Source: Endocalyx cinctus
Taxonomy: Eukaryota > Ascomycota > Sordariomycetes > Amphisphaeriales > Apiosporaceae
Length of the DNA: 64,000 nucleotides
Assembly: GCA_001600455.1 (NCBI GenBank)
Contig: BCKC01000005.1
Location: 2,170,001 to 2,234,000 of the forward strand
Direction: 5' to 3'
Below the pieces are notes generated by a model. That model was not told where the DNA came from. It made no database searches and saw only the letters and a list, made by a program, of their open reading frames with translations. The position numbers were made by a program, and so were the translations under genes. Below, piece after piece: positions 1 to 12,366 of the stretch (position 1 is the stretch's first letter; every line of letters begins with the position of its first letter).

Positions 1-2644
1 GAGTATCTGAGCTACCCCAGTCAAGTTCTCCAGTGAGAAGCTCGCCAGTAAGGAGCTCTCCGATAAGAAAACCGCTACCTTCACGACCTTCTAGCCCAGA
101 AAAGTCCAGAACACCCCTCACAAACGGAAAGTCAGCGTCTCTAAAGACCCCGCCCTCAAAGAAATCCCCAGCGCGCTCTCCCTCTCCGAAGCGGTCGGAA
201 CCTAAAAATTCCGTTGCAACACCTCAGTCTGCCGCAAAGCAGAATACACATCGATCGATATTCCAACAAAGCGGTCCTACCAACGCAGCGACACCGCAAG
301 TTGTATTAACTCCGCAGATACGGCGACTTTCTGGAGTTGGTGCTGATCGACCCGGTCTTGGTTCCCCTAAAGTCACAGCTATCTTTGATCGTCGTGGATC
401 GCTTGGCGAGACTGCGAACGACTTCTTGCCGCGAGAAGGCCAGCGCGCTGTGAGCTTCGCGGATCCGCGAGTCATGGAAATTGAAATTGATAGAGAACGC
501 GAACTGGAAGACGATAAGGAGAACAGCCGAAGGATTCTTGAACGAGAGGCAGATGGAGAGGACGAGAATAGCACTGCAACGCTAAAAGATATGATTTCAA
601 GTATGACACCTAAGAAGAACCTATTAAAGGGGCGCAAGAGCCTTCATGTGGGAAGCGCGACAGGTCTTTTGGGGAAACGACCCTTTGAGCTTGACGATGA
701 CGAGGATACCGAGGAGAGAGACGGAGTTAAGAGACTCAAGGGCCACCAGGCAAGTCCCGTCAAGAACGTACGGCTGAATGCACCACCTTCAAAAGCGGAG
801 ACTACTGGCCGACGGTTCACACGCTCCTCTCCCAAGTCACCAGAGAGAACATCTGCCTCCGTTAGCACTCCTACTCTGACTCTTTCACCTCAGAAAGGAT
901 CAAGAGTGGCGTCCTCACCCCAAGGCAAAGGTCGGTTTAAGGACGTTGAATCGGACGAGCCTACTAGCACAGTCAACTTCGAGGACACGCATGTAATGGA
1001 GAATCCTGATATCCAGGGCGATGATAATGGGGAGCATATCCATCTTCAAGATTTCTTGAACATGACGAGCATTCGTTTTATGGAGTTGACTACGACGAAA
1101 CGACGACATACTCAGGCTCCCACTACCCATAGGGATAGCGTTACGCCGGGCAAGGCAGATCTATCTCTTGAACGATGCGTGGTTGCTGGTGCCTGCACAG
1201 TCCCTATGTTGGAACTATACCAACATGTGAGTTTTCCTATCTTTCTGCATAACATTTTCAATCATGCTAACTACTCTCAGTCTTGCCGAGAACTGAAGAA
1301 ATATATCTCCGAAGGCAGGAGGATCGTTCGCGAAATCGAAACCGAAACTTTTGAAGAGAACCCCCCATTATTTCGAGAATACATTTCGGCAACCCCAGAA
1401 TTCAAGATCCTGATGGACAATCAGTTCAAAAACGTCAAGACCCACGCACGACTGCTTAGCAAAGCTATGTGGTACGAGTGGCGCATGAAGCTTCAGGACG
1501 GACTCAAGGAAGGTTTGGTGAAAATTGGCGAAGGCATGACCGTGGACGAAGAACTATTGCGACAACAGCAAGAGATGCTTGATTCGGTGCTACCTGGCTT
1601 GATGAGACAGTTTGAGTCTCTAGAAGTGGAACATGGAAATCTCCAGTCCATTGCTGACGAGCTAGCGGATTGCGACCCGGAAGACTTAAAAGCTGCTCGT
1701 ACCGAACTCGTACACGTCGACGCAGACATTCAAGCAAAGATACAAAAAATCGAAGAACTCCGACAGCAACTAGGCGAGACAGAAACCAATATCACGAAAA
1801 TGTCCGAAAAGAAAAAACAATGTATTACCGAGATCGAGGGGGCTGAAAAGATTCGAGAAGAGTGCAGAGGATGGACTTCTAATGAAATCTCGTCCCTCAA
1901 AGGTTAGTAGCGGATACCCTTCTATCTACTATGTCCTTTTCCACATACGTTACAGATTCTAACAAGTTTACAGCTCGAGTTGATCAGATTGAAAGTAAAT
2001 ATGGCTGGGCTATTACAGGGATCACAGATATGTCAATCTCCATGTCATTCCGAAGAGAGATTGAACTTGTTTTTGATGTCTTCTCATTCTGCGACCAAAA
2101 GATCAAGTCCAACTCCAACATCGATCTTTGGTATATTGCAGCCAACCGGGAACGCAACCCTCAGCCATCCACACCAGAAAAGGAATTTTTTGTGCAATGC
2201 ATCAGGGATCATCTGCGGGGTTTAGCGCAACGTCAGACTAAAATTAACGACCTGCTAAACATGGTTAGCGTGGCGTGGAAAAAAGCCAATCAAATTTCCG
2301 AAAGCATGCGGCTCTTAAACTCCACATTTCCAACCAACGTTATTAGAACGTCTGATACATCCATTGCTATTCTTTCAACTATGCTACTGAAACAATTAGC
2401 TACAAAGGTTGAGATTAGACTTGTATTGCACAGCCAGAGTCATCAAAGAGGCTTGGACTTTACTATTGCTCCTCAAGCTCGGGTTGTATACGGGGAACAC
2501 TTCAAGGTAGACAACATTGTTGACTACCTGGCAACGCGAATAGGAACCAGGGTGGTGACTAAGGAGGAAAACAAGGATTTTGAGTCTTGGGTTGACGTTG
2601 TTGTTGAACTTCAAGAAAGACTCCTGGCTAGGGGAAAGAAATGA
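1..2644 (+). CDS. spc7: Spc7/Spc105/KNL1 kinetochore scaffold, 5' partial
   Basis: The 3' part of the outer-kinetochore scaffold that recruits Bub proteins and PP1 and binds Mis12 and Ndc80. The frame is open to the window edge, so the N-terminus is missing. I read exons at 1-1226, 1281-1902 and 1974-2644; introns have GTGAGT/GTTAGT donors and CTAAC branch sites. The visible protein starts with a Ser/Pro/Lys-rich disordered stretch. A PP1-docking RVxF-type motif, RAVSF, is encoded at 444-458. The Spc7 family block begins near 'LQDFLNMTSIRFMELTT' (about 1045-1090), followed by a long coiled coil (about 1380-1900) and a C-terminal globular RWD-like region in exon 3. The family assignment rests on the LQDFL...RFMELTT block and overall architecture. 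The first visible intron is 54 nt with no stop, so retention would keep the frame. Confidence 0.85.
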
Positions 2645-4700
2645 GGGCATATTCACGCATGTTTGGTTTGGTTTATGAGGAGTCTGGTACGGTCATGAGT
2701 TACGAGATTTGCTACGAATAAATCCTATGGAAGATGACTGGACTGTAGTGTTTTATTTTATTGTATTGTATTGATATAACTACATAATAATCTACTCTGA
2801 ACTACACGATTATACACATTTGATTGAGGATCAGTATCGCCAGTACATTTGATTTGGGATCATTATTGCTAATACATTTAATTCAAGATCAGTATTGCTA
2901 GTCTCGGTGGATGGAACTTGTAGGGTAAGTACAAAATATAAATCTTGGTATATTAACTGATCCTGAATGTACTGCATAATACGGGAAGGAACAGTTAATG
3001 GTAAGTGTTGAACTGTTTACTTAATTGTTTATTTATTTATTTAATTATTCTATAATAGGTAATACAGGTAAAACGTACATCTTTTCTCCCTTTTTTTTTT
3101 TTTTTTTTTTTAAAAAAAAAGGGAAAGAAAGAAAAATAAAAATAGGAAAATAAAAAAATAAAATAAAAGTGAACCAATCAAGATCAGCCATACTGGTAAT
3201 TACTGGTAAGAATAGATTCACTATCCCCTTTCGGATACAAATACAAGATCAATCAAAATCAATCATGTTGGTACACATCAAGGTTGCGTTATTTCCCAAA
3301 TAATTATTTTGATTTTGAAGTGCTGTGTAGTACATCTGATCGGATCTTCTGATCTAAATATGTGAGGTACCTAGGTATACATGTGTTTGTAGATATCGAG
3401 CATGCAAATCAGTAATTAATGGAAGAGTAAATAGAAATACACGTGGTACGTACCTAAATCAGAAATATCTACGTACAAGAAAATAATCCCAACTAGTCTT
3501 CCACCTCATAATATTACCTCTCAAGGTACTTAAATCAAAGGGGAAAATAAACATCGTGATAAGAATACTAAGTATTATATAATTATTTTTTCCCCTGTAT
3601 TTTACAGCTTCACGCAAGGTATATTGTAATGATGAATGATCTGATTAGGTGTGTCTACGGGTATTGACGAGGCTAAGGGGTAAGTATCTAGCTAAAGAAT
3701 ATTTGATGTACCATGGTACGGTACAATAAATCAGGATCAGTACATTTTTTTTTAATTGTATCGAAAATAATTGCATCAAAAATAATTAAGGTATTTGCCA
3801 GATTAAGGGCCTTAATATGTGACTGGTACATGACAATTGGAATTACGTGTCTGTACTCACAAGCTAGAGATCGATTTTATATATATCGCAAGTACTTTAC
3901 TTCCAGCCCTCTATAGGTGGGATATGTATACAATTATTATATTTTGTAAACTATACACGCATTACTTTCTTAGGTATATGTTATGTGTGGTGTGGGTGGA
4001 TATATGGTAGTAAAAGGTTGAGTTTCCGTGGTGATCTACTGTAACCTACATGGTGATCTTGGGCAATAAAAATATAATACACATGTAAATTATCTGGTTG
4101 CCGTGTACATCTGCTATTGAATGTACCGAATTACTGATGTACCTGTTGATTTTCCATATATTTTTTTGCAATCAATAAGGGTTGTTGTGGAGACTGTATT
4201 GAATTGATTAGGACATATGGTGAATATTGACAGCTACCAATTCCTAAACCGGTAACTTACAATGTAAGTAAGTACCTTCCACTTGAATGTCCTAAACACC
4301 ACTTCTAATATTTTCAGATCACACTCACCGCAGAGTGACTGGCAGAAAAAAAAAACCAACTATAAAGCAGTGCTCTTCCACCCTACTTCTTGCACTCTCC
4401 TTCTTCCCTCCTACTTTTCTTTTCCTCAAGCAACACCAAAACATATTCTGGTTTCCTGAAACGAACACAAATCCTCTTCAGATCTTTACTCAAGAACTTT
4501 GTCCCCCTTTCTCAATTGATTAATTATTTTTTAAATAATTAATTAGTTATCATCAGAATCCTTTGTGAGCTTTACAAGCGATATTATAGAAATCGACAAC
4601 ACCATTTGGTATTATCTCGACAAGAAATACCGTTTCCCCTCAAAACTTTCCCTTTCTTGTCACCATTTGTTGTTCCCTTTTCTATCACCGATACGTCAGG
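2645..4700. other. AT-rich intergenic region without a recognisable gene
   Basis: About 2 kb between SPC7 and the membrane-protein gene. It holds a 29-bp tandem repeat (2816-2902), a long T tract running directly into an A tract (about 3091-3119), and many short AT-rich stretches. Open frames here are short and T/A-rich with no protein resemblance I can name. The last 300 bases are pyrimidine-rich, as is usual just upstream of a fungal start codon. Confidence 0.6.
2816..2902. repeat. Three tandem copies of a 29-bp unit
   Basis: Units at 2816-2844, 2845-2873 and 2874-2902 all begin ACATTT and share GATCA then TATYGC. They differ at several positions each, so the array is old. It lies about 170 bases past the SPC7 stop. 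Confidence 0.75.
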
Positions 4701-7700
4701 ATGTTGACCTCCATCCATCCTGCGTATCTCCTCCTCCCCTTCCTCCTCGCTGTACACAGCATTCATGCTGCTGTCGTCTCTCTCTTCGTCCTCTGTACCG
4801 GTGCAGAGGGCGCTATCTTCTCTTTCGCCGTCGCCATCTCGGTAGTAGTAGCCTTCTGCAAGGCGAAACACTGGTTGACCGGCTTAATCGTAAGTTTTTT
4901 TTTTCCCTCCCCTCTCTCCTCTCCTCTCCTCCCCGTATTTTCTTCTCAAACTATTCATTTATTTCATTGAACCAATCCACCATATCAACTACCAATCCAT
5001 CCATCAAATCCATATCAAACAATCTCTCCCCTCGTTTCCCGTGTGCTTCTCAAGCTATTCATTTATTTCATCGAACCAATCCATCATATCTATATCAAAC
5101 AATTTCTCCCCTCTTCTGCCTGTGTCCTCTTCCCAAGCTACTCTTTTATTTCATCGAACCAATACGTAGTATCCCTATCGAACTGTTTTTTTCTCCCTTT
5201 TAACCCTAGTCACCTTCAATTACGTTCTCTCCTACTTCCCTGCTTTCGGTTTTTTTTTTTTTTTTTTTGAAAATAGCAGTAGCTAATGTTAATTGTGAAC
5301 CCAGTGGTTCTTCGTTCTTGGCTATCTTCTCGCACTGGAATATGACCCCGACGTTCGCTTTGGAACCTCGTGCCTCGTCTTTCTCGACCTAGTACTCACT
5401 TACCTTTGGTCGACGAATTGCGCTTGGTTGATCCTCATGATCGGGTACATCGCCGCATCTTCCTGGCACCAAGGCCTATTGCTGGAAGCCATCCGCAATA
5501 CACTGTCAATTGCCTTCGTTGTGCTTTGGATTTTGTTGTGTACCCCCATGCAGAAGTGGGATATCGACCCTCCAGTGTCACAGCTGCGTGAGGATTCGTT
5601 GGACGGCCTGGTTCGTGGCATCCAATGTATCCTTAACGTCAAGGATCTACTCATCTTGGTAGAAGCCTTGAGAGACTTTATTGTCTCTTTGCTGTGTGTG
5701 TCCCGTCGTGTTTTGTCTGCTTTGCAGCGCGTCTGTCGCTCTCTTCATAGCGGTTACCGCTGCGTGAAGTCAGCAATCGCGAACTGGCGGGCACGGAGAA
5801 ATCAGCCTCGACCCCAAATCTCTTCGGATGCCGCAGTCTCGACGGAACCAAGTAGGTTACTCTCATTTCAGGCATTTCTTTCAGTCTTTTTTTCTTCTTC
5901 ATTTTTCTTCCCTCTGTAAAAACAACTGCTAACTTTGACTGTCACAGCGGACTCTCGTCCAGAGGTGGATGTCACCGTCACCGATGAGAGACAAGAAGAA
6001 CCTCGGTGCAGACAGCTCCGCGGAATGGATAGTAGCGATGATTATCTCCCAGCTCGGATGGCATCGCGTGCTCAGCCTTCCCCTGCCAAACGCTACTATT
6101 CCGGAACTCCAGTCACCCCGCCTGCGCAAACTCGTTCTTTCGGCTCCAGTCCGTCCTTTGGATATGGCTCTGATTCCCCAGCCTATTCTCCTGGCATCTC
6201 GAAAGAACTTCGCCTTAAAGTGCAGCGTATGAGGAGGCGTGCGTTGGCCTGGGACCGTCTCAGTCCTGTCAGCCCTGTCGTACGCGCTGATCAAGTCAAG
6301 ACAGCTTTGCCTGTGGAGACTGAAGTTGAGACTCGGACTGAGACGGCTCCAGTGGTAGACGCACCCCCGACTGTGAGCGCCCTGTCTGCACCAGAACCCG
6401 AACCCGTAGATCCCCGCCCCGCCCCTGTAGTCCTACCTGCACCTGAACCTGTCCACGAGCAACCAATTCCTCCCAGGCCCGGTAACCCTCTCCTTGAAGC
6501 TCACGCCCGAGGAGAGTATGCCCCCGGCTATAGCAGGACCCCCCCTTCTTTCTTGGTTGCTCCTCGACTTCAAGTTGCCGAGCCGGGAAGTCCTTTTCTT
6601 GCGGACCTCGCCAGAGGGACGCTGTTTAGAAGTACCGGTGAAGAACATGTCATCACCATCAACGAAGAGTACATGGAGGTCCTATTGCATCAGCATGCTG
6701 GGACTAAGATCGGGCCCGGCCCCATGGAAATTGACGGTGATAACGCTGATATCGAGATGGACATGGATGTCGACATGGACGCCGACATGGACGTCGACAT
6801 GGAGGATGGAAATGCCTCTGAGACATCGGTTGAACCCATGGATATCGACTACCCCGAAGACACGGCTTTTGCCATTGATCCGGCGGTAAACGAAATCGAG
6901 ATGGTAAACGACACACTGAGCTTTGACGCGCCGCTCGCCCCGGCTATGACGAATTTGGGTCCGTATGATCCTTATTCTACCATCAACGCAAATGCTACGA
7001 TGAGCGTCGCCAGTGTAACCGAGGGTCCTCACTTTCCATCCTCCACGGTGCAGTTTGGTGGCTCGACACTTCCGTCAGCATTCCAAGGATTCGGCCCAAC
7101 ATCAGCCTTTGCCCAGCCCCCTGTTGTTGCCCCAGCACAATCCTTGGCTGCTATGCCACAAGTGTCGACGACACCGCGTGAGTCGCCTCCGTGTGTCGCA
7201 CCAGTAACCACGGCCCCCGTTACTTGGTCAGAACCACCGGTCTCAACGACACCCTGGCCGGCTGCGTTGCCTGCGCAGCCGACCCCGAATGTCGCGACAG
7301 ATATGTTAGCCAATACTATCTGGTCAATTTCTGAGATGCCTGAGACACCGACACCGGCACCACGTGTAGAGACTACCGTTCCCCCTGTCACCGCTCCCGC
7401 CCCACTCTTTAGTGGAACTCCGGCACCTTCTTCCAGCCAGCTTCGCACTCAGCACGGCTACCGGCGCCCCATGGGCAAACTCCGGATGTTCGTGCAGAAG
7501 AAGCCGTTGAAGCCCGCCCCGAAAACTTTCACGCCCGTCGCTGGTCCTTCAGCTCCCTCCGTTTCCATCCCAGGTCTCGGAAAGCTGCCCAGCCGAAAGT
7601 TATCCTCGAGCTCATCGGAGCCGGAGTGGGAAGACTGCCTCCAGCCTACCCGCCCTTCGTTGCCTTCGGTAAGTGCCCCCTCTGCCTCGACCGTCCAATT

Positions 7701-8379
7701 GCCCGGCCCTGGTCGTCAAATGACGTTCTCAACCGGGCCCCCGATGGCAGAGGTCTCCGGCAAAGGCCAAGACAAGGGTAAGGGCAAGGCGAGCGTCAAG
7801 CCTTCCAAGCCTGCGCCAGTATCGACAAGTGCCCCTTCTGCCCCGGCTTCTCAACAGCCTGGAGTTGGTCGTCAGATGACGTTTTCAACCGGGCCTCCGA
7901 TGGCAGAAGTCACTGACAAAGGTAAAGGAAAGGCTGTGGAGACAGGGAAGCCCCCCGCCAAGAAACCCGAAACGAAGCCTAGTCAGGGTAGCGGAGCCGC
8001 GTCACAAACCAAACCTAAGCCCAAGGTTGGTTTGTTAGAGAAGAAGTTCAGTCGTTCTTCAGCGCCGCACGCCAAGACTAAGGCAGCCTCCCCAAGTCCG
8101 TCCGCGGGACCTAGTTCCAAAGGCGGCAAAGAGGACGGTGAGGTCCGCAAAGCGCCAAAGCCTTGGGAGGCAGGCAAGTTGAAGGTTTCTGCCGAATATG
8201 TTCAAGCCTCAAACGATGTATTTATCCATCGGCTCCAGGAAAGAAACTGGCCAATCGAAAACATCCTGTCTGAGATTGACCGGCGGTGGGATGACGCGGC
8301 GGCGCGAGCTCTCGAAGAGGGAGACATAAGCATGGCGGAAGCCTTGGAAATAATCGACGAGGAGTATTACATGAACTAA
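4701..8379 (+). CDS. Polytopic membrane protein with long disordered Pro/Ser-rich tail, unknown function
   Basis: I do not recognise this family. Model: exons 4701-4889, 5305-5851 and 5948-8379, 1055 aa. Phases agree at both junctions; the second intron has GTAGGT and a GCTAAC branch site. The N-terminal ~150 residues hold about five hydrophobic segments, roughly at residues 8-26, 34-52, 82-98, 102-118 and 128-143, so the protein is probably anchored in a membrane. The remaining ~900 residues are Pro/Ala/Ser/Thr-rich. They include an acidic Met-Asp repeat (DMDVDMDADMDVDM, about 6757-6800), a ~52-residue duplication carrying GRQMTFSTGPPMAEV twice (7711-7755 and 7867-7911), Lys/Gly runs, and a better-ordered C-terminal helix pair ending EEYYMN. 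The start ATG at 4701 gives a hydrophobic N-terminus; an upstream open frame from 4565 is pyrimidine-tract noise. Exon 1 and the 415-nt first intron are the least certain parts. Confidence 0.7.
4945..5190. repeat. Three degenerate tandem copies inside the first intron of the membrane-protein gene
   Basis: Units start near 4945, 5049 and 5132. Each contains 'TTTATTTCATYGAACCAAT' followed by a pyrimidine-rich stretch, with lengths of about 104 and 84 bases. The array explains why this intron is several times longer than its neighbours. Confidence 0.7.
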
Positions 8380-9700
8380 CTCCTCGTCCCAATGGGAGGA
8401 AGCGGCTAAAGATGTTTTCAGGCTATTTCTTGAACTTCCGTGTCGTTTTTCTCTTAAGTATTTCCCTTCCGCCATGGCGCTGCTTATGTTTACCTATGAT
8501 CCATGGGTTCGGGTCTTATATATATTTATCACCGGTACCATTTTCTTCTTCTTTCCGCAGACATATTGACACCATCACACACAGGACCGGTCATTGGTTG
8601 TTATAAACCGTGACTTCATTTGTCGTCGTCAGTGTTAGGCTTCGACATGGTCGCGCTTTTCTTGTTGATGTTTTCCAACTTCAACGTCGGAAGCGCCGCC
8701 CACCGTACGCCATTTTCGGGACCCAGCAGAGCTTGATGAGCGTTTCTCCATCGGTCTTCGTTTGTTCTCGTTTCGACCTGGGGCTGGGGTTGAAGTAGTA
8801 GCACTATTGCGAACCTTACCCGGCGTTCAGCAAGCACTTGACAGGCAAGTCGAAACTCGCTCGTTGACAATGGGAAGGTCCCATTTGGCGGCTCCTGAGA
8901 TTTCCGAGGAACCTCCCTGGTGGGGTGAAGGAAGGAGGAGTAGCTCCAAAGATCTCCGAGGAACCCTTTTTGGGAGAAGGAAGTAGGAGTGCGTCTCGAG
9001 GGGAGACGGCGGTGTCGGGATCACACTAGTGGATCGAGTTGACTTCGGTTGATGAGAGAAGCAAGTGAATCCTGTTCGGCGAATGACATTTGTTCTGAGT
9101 TTTCCGAGAGGCCATAGGTCAGGAGGATATTACGAGGACTTTGTCACTGTTGTTTTGGTATCCTCTTCTTTCCGACTTATAGATGGACGTTTGTGGTTCA
9201 GTCCCCGTCCCTAAGGTGCGAGTGGTACGTCCCCGCCTCATATATTCTAGTGACAATGCCTCGATTGCGGTCTTGGTTCTCGCCGTCCTTCGAGCTTGTA
9301 TCATCCTGGATGAGAGTGGCTTTGCCCCTGCCAGTTATAGAATAGACAACTGTTCGACCTGGTCTTGTTTCGCGCCAGCCATCGAACAAAAGCAATATCG
9401 ACAATGTCCTTCCGGTCTTGTTCTCGCCGGCCTTTGGACACTCATCTCCTTGCTTTCTTGTCGTTTTTTTTTCCTTGTCGGATTTTTCTTGTTGAAATAT
9501 TTTGTACGAAGACCAACTTGTCGGAGGGCATCATTGCCCGTGTTGGTGTACAAGAGTTCCTTTCAACATTGAGTCTTTGCGAGCCCGAGAAATCTTTCTT
9601 CTCGCCTGCTCGTGACAATTTCCGAGCCTGACACGAAACCTTTGTCAGACCGACTCGCCAACTTTGCAGATACCCCGATACCCCCCATTCCGTATCTCTG
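8380..9700. other. Non-coding region with local duplications
   Basis: No convincing gene. Two imperfect copies of a ~40-bp segment, both containing GACAATG, GGTCTTG and TTCTCGCCG, lie at about 9251-9293 and 9399-9440. A pair sharing CCGAGGAACC followed by GAAGGA and AGGAGT lies at about 8900-8990. A perfect 7-bp hairpin with a 3-base loop (AATGGGA/TCCCATT) is at 8869-8885. Short open frames on both strands show no family resemblance. The first ~200 bases are probably 3' UTR of the upstream gene. Confidence 0.55.
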
Positions 9701-9746
9701 CTACCGAGAACTTCTGAGTACGAGGAAACCCCTCCTCGCCTGCTCG

Positions 9747-9829
9747 CATCTCAGCGCCACGCACCCATGGCAAACTTTTGCGTTGGCGCTGAGATGCATT
9801 TCGAATGCTCAACTCTCGAAAGCATTCGA
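9747..9829. repeat. Two adjacent hairpin-forming inverted repeats
   Basis: The first has arms 9747-9763 and 9779-9796 (CATCTCAGCGCCACGCA against TGCGTTGGCGCTGAGATG), a 17-bp stem with one bulged base and a 15-base loop. The second has perfect 9-bp arms 9801-9809 and 9821-9829 (TCGAATGCT/AGCATTCGA). They sit at the left end of the hairpin array. Confidence 0.8.
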
Positions 9830-9889
9830 GAAAGTCAATGGCAACATTGAGCTAGCCGATCGTTCCAACCTGGCAGCTCACAGGAAGTA

Positions 9890-11515
9890 AATTGAGTGCT
9901 CGTCAACTTTGGGTCCCAGCTGAGCAAGTCATATCTCAACTTCGACTGCTCGCTATGAACTCCAGGGCGCAGCCGCACCAAAGGATCACTCAACTTCTTC
10001 TCATGACTTTCGAACACATCATCAACTTAGGGCACACTGAGCAAGTCCATCATCATTCGGACTGCTCACACTGAACTTCAATTCTTGCGAAATCATCAGG
10101 GCAACGCAGATCAAGTCACTCATTCAGCTATCCTACAGCTATCTTGACTGCTCGCAAGAAAAAAAAGTTCATCATGGACACTTCTGAGCAAGTCGACCAT
10201 CCTCCAAGTCGACAGCTTACAACAGGCAATATCAACCCCGATCGGAATCTTCGCTTCTACCTGCGGCTGCGTAGAATTCTGAACGACACGGTTGAGCAAA
10301 CCAATCTTCGAATTGTTCTCTTGGTGCGAAAGGCAAATGTGCTGCCAGTCCCCAAATTTTTCGGCAGGGAGTTCATGTATCTCGCGACTAGGTGACGCTG
10401 GGAGATGGCGGGTGAAAAGGGCGGTGCCCGGTCCTAGCATTGACTTGCTTCCGGCCGGTGACTCTGCGTTCGTTGTTAACCTGACAGGGTCGGGGGCAGC
10501 AGCGGCGACGTCCTGTCTTACCTGCTGGCACAGGCTCATCCTTACTCCAACTACGGTTGAGGGTCGCTTGACATTGGAACTCTCCGGAATTTTTGAGGGA
10601 AGGGCTTAATATGCACTCCTTTCAAACCACTCACCATTTGAACAACCTTTCACAAACAGCATTCGAAAACTTCTCCTGAGAATCTCGAGGACACCACAAA
10701 AACATCTCAATCTCAAAGGGCACGGAGCACGTCAAACAAATCCACTCATCCAGTTAGACGGCTCCCGAGATACATCTTAACAGTTCCTCTCGAGATTCAC
10801 AAGGAGACTCCTCCGAGTATGTCAATCATCCATTAACTTTCCATTGACAACTCGGAGAAGGCGAAATCCCCGGGCACTACTAGGCAAGTTGACAAACAAT
10901 TTCAACAGCTTGCAAGGGATATCGACCTTCATCAACTTCTGGGCACTTCGAGCCTGTCAGCCACTTCACCTGCTTTGACGGCTCGAAAAAAGAAATATGA
11001 TCCTTTATTGGAACCTTGACGGCACTGCTGCTAACCAAGTCGGCCATGTCAATCACCATCCGACTGACAGCAACAAACTACCAACATCATCACTCTCAAG
11101 GGCATTGCTGAGCAAGTCATTCATCTCGACAGCTCGCACAAATCATCAAGGTTCCAATACCAGAATCCCAAGGGCAACTAGAGCAAGTCGGAATCCACTT
11201 ACACCGACGGCTCTCAACACACAAATTCCCCACATCCATCCTCACGGGGGATTGCTGAGCATCACACCAACATTCCATGCTCGCACACATTTCTTTTCGG
11301 CAATGATGACTGCCGGGGCACCGCTTGAGCTCATCTCCAAAAGCTCGCATTCATCTATTCAACAGTCATCATTGCCAGGGCACCGCTTGAGCTATTCCTT
11401 CAAAGCTCGCACTCAAATGCTCGACAGCGAAACCTTCAGAGCACTGCTGAGTACATCGGGAAACCACTTGACTCGATCAACTCGCACCGCAGACACTTTT
11501 CGTCAAACCCTCTGA
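9890..11515. repeat. Array of degenerate hairpin units, GAGCAAGTC...GACNGCTC
   Basis: At least ten units, mostly 60-117 bases apart. Each has a left arm near GAGCAAGTC and, about 10-20 bases on, a right arm near GACNGCTC(GCA) that can pair with it. Clear units (left/right) are: 9922-9930/9944-9951; 10039-10048/10059-10067; 10186-10197/10208-10217; 10950-10958/10977-10984; 11038-11043/11060-11065; 11110-11118/11128-11135; 11181-11191/11204-11213; 11327-11331/11342-11346; 11389-11393/11404-11408. A related longer hairpin has arms 10811-10826 and 10843-10857. Inner stems differ but stay complementary: GTCC/GGAC, GTCGG/CCGAC, GTCGAC/GTCGAC. Outer stems also vary together: GAGCA/TGCTC and GAGCC/GGCTC. 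No long open frame spans the array. Its function is unknown. Confidence 0.7.
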
Positions 11516-12070
11516 CCGCGTCTCCGACCGTGACGGCAGTAACAACCGACACCTAGGAGACATCCGAAATCTCGAATCTCTCTCAATCGGATTTCAAGAG
11601 AACTCTCAAGAATGACAGCAACAAGAAACTGAATGCTTGTCAATCAAATTCAGAAATGAATTTGTCTTGAAACAAATCCACTGAACCGGCAGACCTCAAC
11701 CCCCACTCCATCCTCTCAACTAGATACATAAACCATATCGAACGAGATGGTAGCCGGTTTAGTGGGCCATTGAACTTCTTTGGTTCAACCAGATTCCCCT
11801 CCAAATAAAACTGAATTGCAGCATAATCTAATAAAAAACTCTTTGAATAGACGATTTTCTGCACAGCTAGGAGTGGGAATCTGGGGACGGCTCCATGAGA
11901 TAAAATCCCAACCACCCACTCCATAATAATTGAAGGCATAATAATACTACCTTCAAGCTTCCAGTCATACTAATATCGACGACGAAGCACATGTCTCTTC
12001 GAAGCAACTCCTTCACACACAGATGCTCGATAGGCAGGGATCTCATGGAGCTGTCCGAACCACCACCACC

Positions 12071-12102
<32 letters not shown>

Positions 12103-12286
12103 CCAAACTCGTGTATAGAGATGGTAACAGTCTCAGTACACAACCGGATTCACGAAGCAGCACACCGTCTTCATTGACCTGGAACCCACACCCATCTCGG
12201 CGCGTCGAATAACAATCCGCCCGAGATCTCACTACCGAGACGGTATCTGTCATGGATACTTGTCTTACAACCCACCTTTTTTGAAC

Positions 12287-12366
12287 TTTTCCTATGTCGT
12301 TTTCCTATGTCAGTTTCCTATGTCGTTTTCCTATGTCAGTTTCCTATGTCAGTTTTCCTATGTCGT
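12287..12366. repeat. Six tandem copies of a 13-bp unit
   Basis: CCTATGTC recurs at 12291, 12304, 12317, 12330, 12343 and 12357, giving periods of 13, 13, 13, 13 and 14. The intervening bases alternate between CGTTTT-like and CAGTTT-like linkers. Confidence 0.85.

Noticed and set aside
9183..9572. 129-aa plus-strand frame
   Set aside because: Spans two copies of a local duplication, with a hydrophobic T-rich end; no family resemblance.
9890..11515. CRISPR-like repeats
   Set aside because: Units are degenerate and irregularly spaced, with dyad arms in place of identical direct repeats. The organism is a fungus.
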